Assembly: GCA_964599565.1 (NCBI GenBank)
Contig: CAZRFE010000033.1
Span: 1-27,171, forward strand
DNA length: 27,171 bases
From: JAJUFS01 sp964599565
GTDB taxonomy: Bacteria; Pseudomonadota; Gammaproteobacteria; Natronospirales; JAJUFS01
Reading direction: 5' to 3'
Part shown: positions 24,252 to 27,171 of the stretch, piece by piece
Layout of the letters: each line of letters opens with the position of its first letter
How positions within the stretch are numbered: position 1 is the stretch's first letter
Position numbers and translations under genes: made by a program
Notes under the pieces: model-generated
Database searches by the model: none
Told to the model about the DNA's origin: nothing
Seen by the model: only the letters and a program-made list of their open reading frames with translations

Positions 24252-25474
24252 TGCGAACCCCCTTCGTTAGATCCGGTTTTCCCTGCTTGCGAGAGCACGT
24301 CGATGAACTTGGTGGCGGACTCGGTTACGTGTAACGGGACGTTCTGCTTCGCACTTCTCTCCGATTCCGGCCTCGGAGCGCCAAGCACGTCAAAGCGCCG
24401 CTTTACGTCTGGAAATGGAGTAAGCAACAAAGATACAACTGGCCGTGCGACACCGGCTCGCGATAAAAAACGAGCCGCTGACCTGAGAACGTTTTTCCCT
24501 GATCTAAGCGGCGCTGTAATTTTCCATGAAATACTGTTCAATGTCGCAGCGAGCGCGTTTTGAATTGCCTCGATATCGCGCTCCATAAATTCAATTGCCT
24601 TGCTCTTGCGCCGTATCTCCCGCTCCAGCCAATCAATATCCGCCTTTCGCCTCGCGGATTGTCGTTCAAAACCAGATCGCGCGTCTTCAAAAGCCCGCTG
24701 AACTCCATCCAAAACCGATTGCGTTGTGACAAGCGCTTGCTCGGTATGCCGAAGTCGTTCTTCCACATCTTTAGAATGAAGCGCTTGCAACTCGGAAGAC
24801 CTAATAAAGTCATCAAATACATTGGGAGGCAAAGCAAAATATCGCGCCAGTCCGGCATGCTCCTTGGCAACGTAGAAGCGATTCAATCCATCGTAGTACA
24901 CAAACTGATAGTCGAATCCAACTAGCAGAGATTCCCAAGAATGGTGGGTCGGTTCTGAAGACAGCGGCTGCGTTGCCTCCACAAGAACGATCCAAGGACG
25001 GAAGCGCGAGAAATCCATACCCTCAAGAACCTGTTTCTCAAAGCCTTCAACGTCCACCTTCAGAAAATGAATGTCCCGGACACCCCGCTCCTCCAGGATC
25101 TCCGTCAAGCTGCGCACAGGGACATCTGTTTCAATCGCCTTCCAACCGCCCAGTTTGTGTTTTTCCGCAATTTCGCGATCAGCAGTCGAAAGACCCGTTC
25201 CTTCGATTGAATAGAACTTCAATGTGCCCGCTTGTCTGCCGACCGCAACATTCAAGTTCAAATCCCTTGATCGTTGCTCGCAAAGCAAGCGGTGCCACTC
25301 AGAAACAGGTTCGATGTTAATTCCCGACCAGCCGTTATCGTAGAAGGCTTTCGTCACGGAATGTTCGACAGGATTCTGCGCACCAACATCAACATAAAAT
25401 CCTTTTTTAATGCCCGACAAAGCACGCGCCAACATCACATCCTCGAAATTTTGCGCATAGCTAACAAAGGTCAT
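24248..25474 (-). CDS. FkbM methyltransferase with long C-terminal coiled coil
   Basis: A 408-aa protein. The N-terminal methyltransferase (1-205) has YVDVGAQNPVEHSVT at 27-41, INIEP at 52-56 and the FkbM signature FLKVDVEGFEKQVLEGM at 137-153. Residues about 228-312 are rich in charged heptads and look like a coiled coil. NSISWKITAPLR (313-324) follows, a motif I recognise from the ends of coiled coils in LPS and polysaccharide proteins. A basic tail of about 85 residues ends the protein. It overlaps the ATPase gene upstream and the 1190-aa glycosyltransferase downstream by 4 nt each. Its place between exporter and polymerase, and the methyltransferase plus coiled-coil layout, recall WbdD, which caps and measures polymannose chains, although WbdD is not an FkbM protein and also has a kinase domain. 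O-methylation of the chain end is the inferred role. Confidence 0.87.
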   Translation of the reverse strand: MTFVSYAQNFEDVMLARALSGIKKGFYVDVGAQNPVEHSVTKAFYDNGWSGINIEPVSEWHRLLCEQRSRDLNLNVAVGRQAGTLKFYSIEGTGLSTADREIAEKHKLGGWKAIETDVPVRSLTEILEERGVRDIHFLKVDVEGFEKQVLEGMDFSRFRPWIVLVEATQPLSSEPTHHSWESLLVGFDYQFVYYDGLNRFYVAKEHAGLARYFALPPNVFDDFIRSSELQALHSKDVEERLRHTEQALVTTQSVLDGVQRAFEDARSGFERQSARRKADIDWLEREIRRKSKAIEFMERDIEAIQNALAATLNSISWKITAPLRSGKNVLRSAARFLSRAGVARPVVSLLLTPFPDVKRRFDVLGAPRPESERSAKQNVPLHVTESATKFIDVLSQAGKTGSNEGGSQ

Positions 25475-26694
25475 TTGCGTCGCACTTCTATCTGTGGTGG
25501 CAGCCAGGCGCTTCCAATAAACAGCGGTTTATCGATATTCGCCACGTTAAGCATCAAAGCAAGATCTCTCCACTCATAGTTGTTCACGAGGTGAGTATCC
25601 GTGCTGACCAGGGCTGTCGAAACCGAGTAGCTGCCCGGCCCCAATGCAGCGACAAATGAAACTCTGAATTCGATTTCCTCCCCTGCCTTGATACCTTCAA
25701 CGACCTGTTTTGTGTGGTGCGTATTCGTACCGAATATCTCGCGCCCCAAACGATCCTTGATCATGTAACCAAGTACGAGGCGCGGTATGTCTTCATTGAC
25801 GACAACCCTTATACGAAGGACCGCTTCTTCGCCAACCTTCAAATACTCTTTTGGATTGCCAGCCTCATCAACCATTGTGATGTCTGCTACACGCGCTTCG
25901 CCTGTGCCCGAAACCGTGCGAACCCGGCCCGACTCATCCTCATGTTGTTCGATGAGTGTATTTTCTTTCTGCGCAATAAGCGCGTTATAGAAATCAAAGA
26001 CGACATCCGGTATGTCATCTTTCAACATGCGGCCTTTCTCCAGAAGGATCGCGCGGCTGCAAACGCTTTGAATCGCGTTTCTGTCATGCGTGACGATCAG
26101 CAGCGAGGTGCCCTGCTCCTGGAATTCGCGGATCTTCGCGAAACTCTTGTGCTGAAAGTACGCGTCGCCAACGGACAGCACCTCGTCGACAATGAGCACA
26201 TCGGGGCGGAATGCAGTAGCGACACTGAAGGCCAGGCGCGCCTGCATGCCGCTGGAATACGTTCTTACTTCCTGGTCAAAGTAATCGCCGATCTCGGCAA
26301 AATCCTGGATTTCGTCGAGCTTTTCCTCGATGGCGCGATGCTGGTGGCCCATGAGGCCGGCCGATGCAAAGACGTTTTCACGGCCGGTAAGCTGCGGGTT
26401 GAAACCCATACCAAGCTCCAGCATGGCCGCTACGCTGCCGGCGACATGCACGCTGCCTTCGGTCGGGCGCGTCGTGCCTGTGATGAGCTTCAGCAACGTG
26501 CTCTTGCCGGCGCCGTTCTGACCCACAATACCGATGGCGTCGCCCGGTTCCAGAGCAAACGAAACATCGCGCAATACCCAGGTTTCAGAGGCAGGCCGCG
26601 AAGGAACACCGAACCAGCGGGCAAAGCGCTGCAGTTCGCTTCGATAACCGCGGTAAGCCTTTCCGAGATTCCTTACAGAGAGACCTGTCGTCAC
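25471..26694 (-). CDS. wzt: Polysaccharide ABC exporter ATP-binding protein with C-terminal carbohydrate-recognition-like domain
   Basis: A 407-aa protein. The ATPase domain (about 1-245) has Walker A GQNGAGKST at 58-66, the signature YSSGMQ at 146-151, Walker B VLIVDE at 166-171 and the switch His203. SETWVLRDVSFAL near the N-terminus is typical of O-antigen and teichoic-acid exporters. Residues about 260-405 form a beta-rich Wzt C-terminal domain with GRVRTVSGTGEARV and GREIFGTNT. In the O8/O9a type this domain binds the capped chain end and couples export to termination. The start is GTG with GGTGGA upstream. It overlaps the permease and the FkbM gene by 4 nt each. It should pair with the permease to move an undecaprenyl-diphosphate-linked chain across the inner membrane. 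Confidence 0.94.
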   Translation of the reverse strand: MTTGLSVRNLGKAYRGYRSELQRFARWFGVPSRPASETWVLRDVSFALEPGDAIGIVGQNGAGKSTLLKLITGTTRPTEGSVHVAGSVAAMLELGMGFNPQLTGRENVFASAGLMGHQHRAIEEKLDEIQDFAEIGDYFDQEVRTYSSGMQARLAFSVATAFRPDVLIVDEVLSVGDAYFQHKSFAKIREFQEQGTSLLIVTHDRNAIQSVCSRAILLEKGRMLKDDIPDVVFDFYNALIAQKENTLIEQHEDESGRVRTVSGTGEARVADITMVDEAGNPKEYLKVGEEAVLRIRVVVNEDIPRLVLGYMIKDRLGREIFGTNTHHTKQVVEGIKAGEEIEFRVSFVAALGPGSYSVSTALVSTDTHLVNNYEWRDLALMLNVANIDKPLFIGSAWLPPQIEVRRK

Positions 26695-27171
26695 AGCACA
26701 TCCACCATTTCAGGGCTGGCGCGCCGGAACAGGAAAAGGCCGGCGATGATCAGCGCGCCGCTGATCCCGGCAAACTGCAACAGGTCAGGCCAGTTGGGCG
26801 GCTGCCCGTAGATAAGTATGTCGTGATACGCCGATACCAGCAGGTAGAACGGATTCCATTCCAGCATGCTGCCAAAACCCTCCGGAAGAATCTGCACGCT
26901 GTAGACGATCGGCGTCAGCCAGAACCAGAACTGCAGGACGATTTGCAGCACCTGGCTGACGTCACGTATGAAGACGTTCAGCACGCCGAGCAGGATTCCG
27001 AGACCAACGGCAAACGCGAGATTGAGCACGATGAGCACGGGCAGCCAGACGAAGGTTCTCGTGGGATGAAAGCCGATGAAGTGAAGGATCACGACCATCG
27101 CGAGCAACAACAGCAGGTTGTTGATCAACGCGCTGCCCGAGATGATCACCGGCAGGCAGATGCGCGGGAAC
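26691..27171 (-). CDS. wzm: Polysaccharide ABC exporter permease, partial (N-terminus outside the window)
   Basis: The C-terminal part of an ABC-2 type permease; the reading frame stays open to the window edge, so the start lies beyond 27171. About 160 residues are visible, beginning FPRICLPVIISG. Hydrophobic segments include LLLLLAMVVILHFIGF, LIVLNLAFAVGLGILLGVLNVF, the VLQFWFWLTPIVYSV helix and the last helix before the terminus SPEMVDVL. VFIRDVSQVLQIVLQFWFWL and WNPFYLLVSAYHDIL are characteristic of Wzm/TagG/KpsM-type polysaccharide permeases. It overlaps the ATPase gene by GTGA. An internal GTG at 27149 is not a credible start because family similarity continues upstream of it. Confidence 0.92.
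   Translation of the reverse strand, partial: FPRICLPVIISGSALINNLLLLLAMVVILHFIGFHPTRTFVWLPVLIVLNLAFAVGLGILLGVLNVFIRDVSQVLQIVLQFWFWLTPIVYSVQILPEGFGSMLEWNPFYLLVSAYHDILIYGQPPNWPDLLQFAGISGALIIAGLFLFRRASPEMVDVL

Noticed and set aside
26691..27149. A short complete permease gene starting at the GTG at 27149
   Set aside because: The frame and its family similarity (FPRICLPV) continue upstream to the window edge, and 152 aa is too short for a Wzm permease; the gene is simply cut by the window.

Overview
This window is a surface-polysaccharide (O-antigen or capsule-like) biosynthesis and export locus from a Gram-negative bacterium, most likely a member of the Pseudomonadota. Base composition is mixed: the flanks are GC-rich and several internal genes are clearly more AT-rich. 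No rRNA, tRNA, CRISPR array or insertion sequence was seen. The taxon cannot be fixed from the sequence alone.

Transcription runs right to left (minus strand) for almost the whole window. It begins at the right edge with an ABC exporter: a wzm-type permease cut by the window end, then a wzt-type ATPase with a C-terminal carbohydrate-recognition-like domain. Next come an FkbM methyltransferase with a long coiled coil, two giant multi-domain GT4 glycosyltransferases (1190 and 1345 aa), and GDP-mannose 4,6-dehydratase (gmd). These six genes overlap by 4 nt or are separated by at most 17 nt, so they look like one operon. After a 95-nt gap with an unusual direct repeat and a C8G5 tract comes a second block: a polytopic GT-C-like membrane protein, a DPM1-like GT2, an FkbM methyltransferase, a GT4 and a YbhN/UPF0104 flippase-like protein. 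Another 95-nt gap precedes UDP-glucose 6-dehydrogenase (ugd) and a WbpY/WbdB-like GT4. A plus-strand D-hexose-6-phosphate epimerase gene converges on this cluster. Divergent from it, back on the minus strand, lies a tandem pair of large membrane-anchored alkaline-phosphatase-superfamily enzymes.

Proposed working model (inference): Gmd and Ugd supply part of the GDP-6-deoxyhexose and UDP-GlcA precursors. The giant GT4 proteins build the chain on a lipid carrier in the cytoplasm. The coiled-coil FkbM protein may cap or measure it, and Wzm/Wzt exports it. The GT2, GT-C and flippase-like genes form a plausible periplasmic decoration route through an undecaprenyl-phosphate-sugar. The paired phosphatase-superfamily proteins have an LtaS/EptA-like layout, a threonine at the nucleophile position, and duplicated C-terminal beta-rich modules. 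They may add or remove a phospho-substituent on the exported glycan. The same module ends the GT-C protein, which ties the two regions together. No initiating transferase and no reductase acting after Gmd is present here, so the full locus extends beyond the window.
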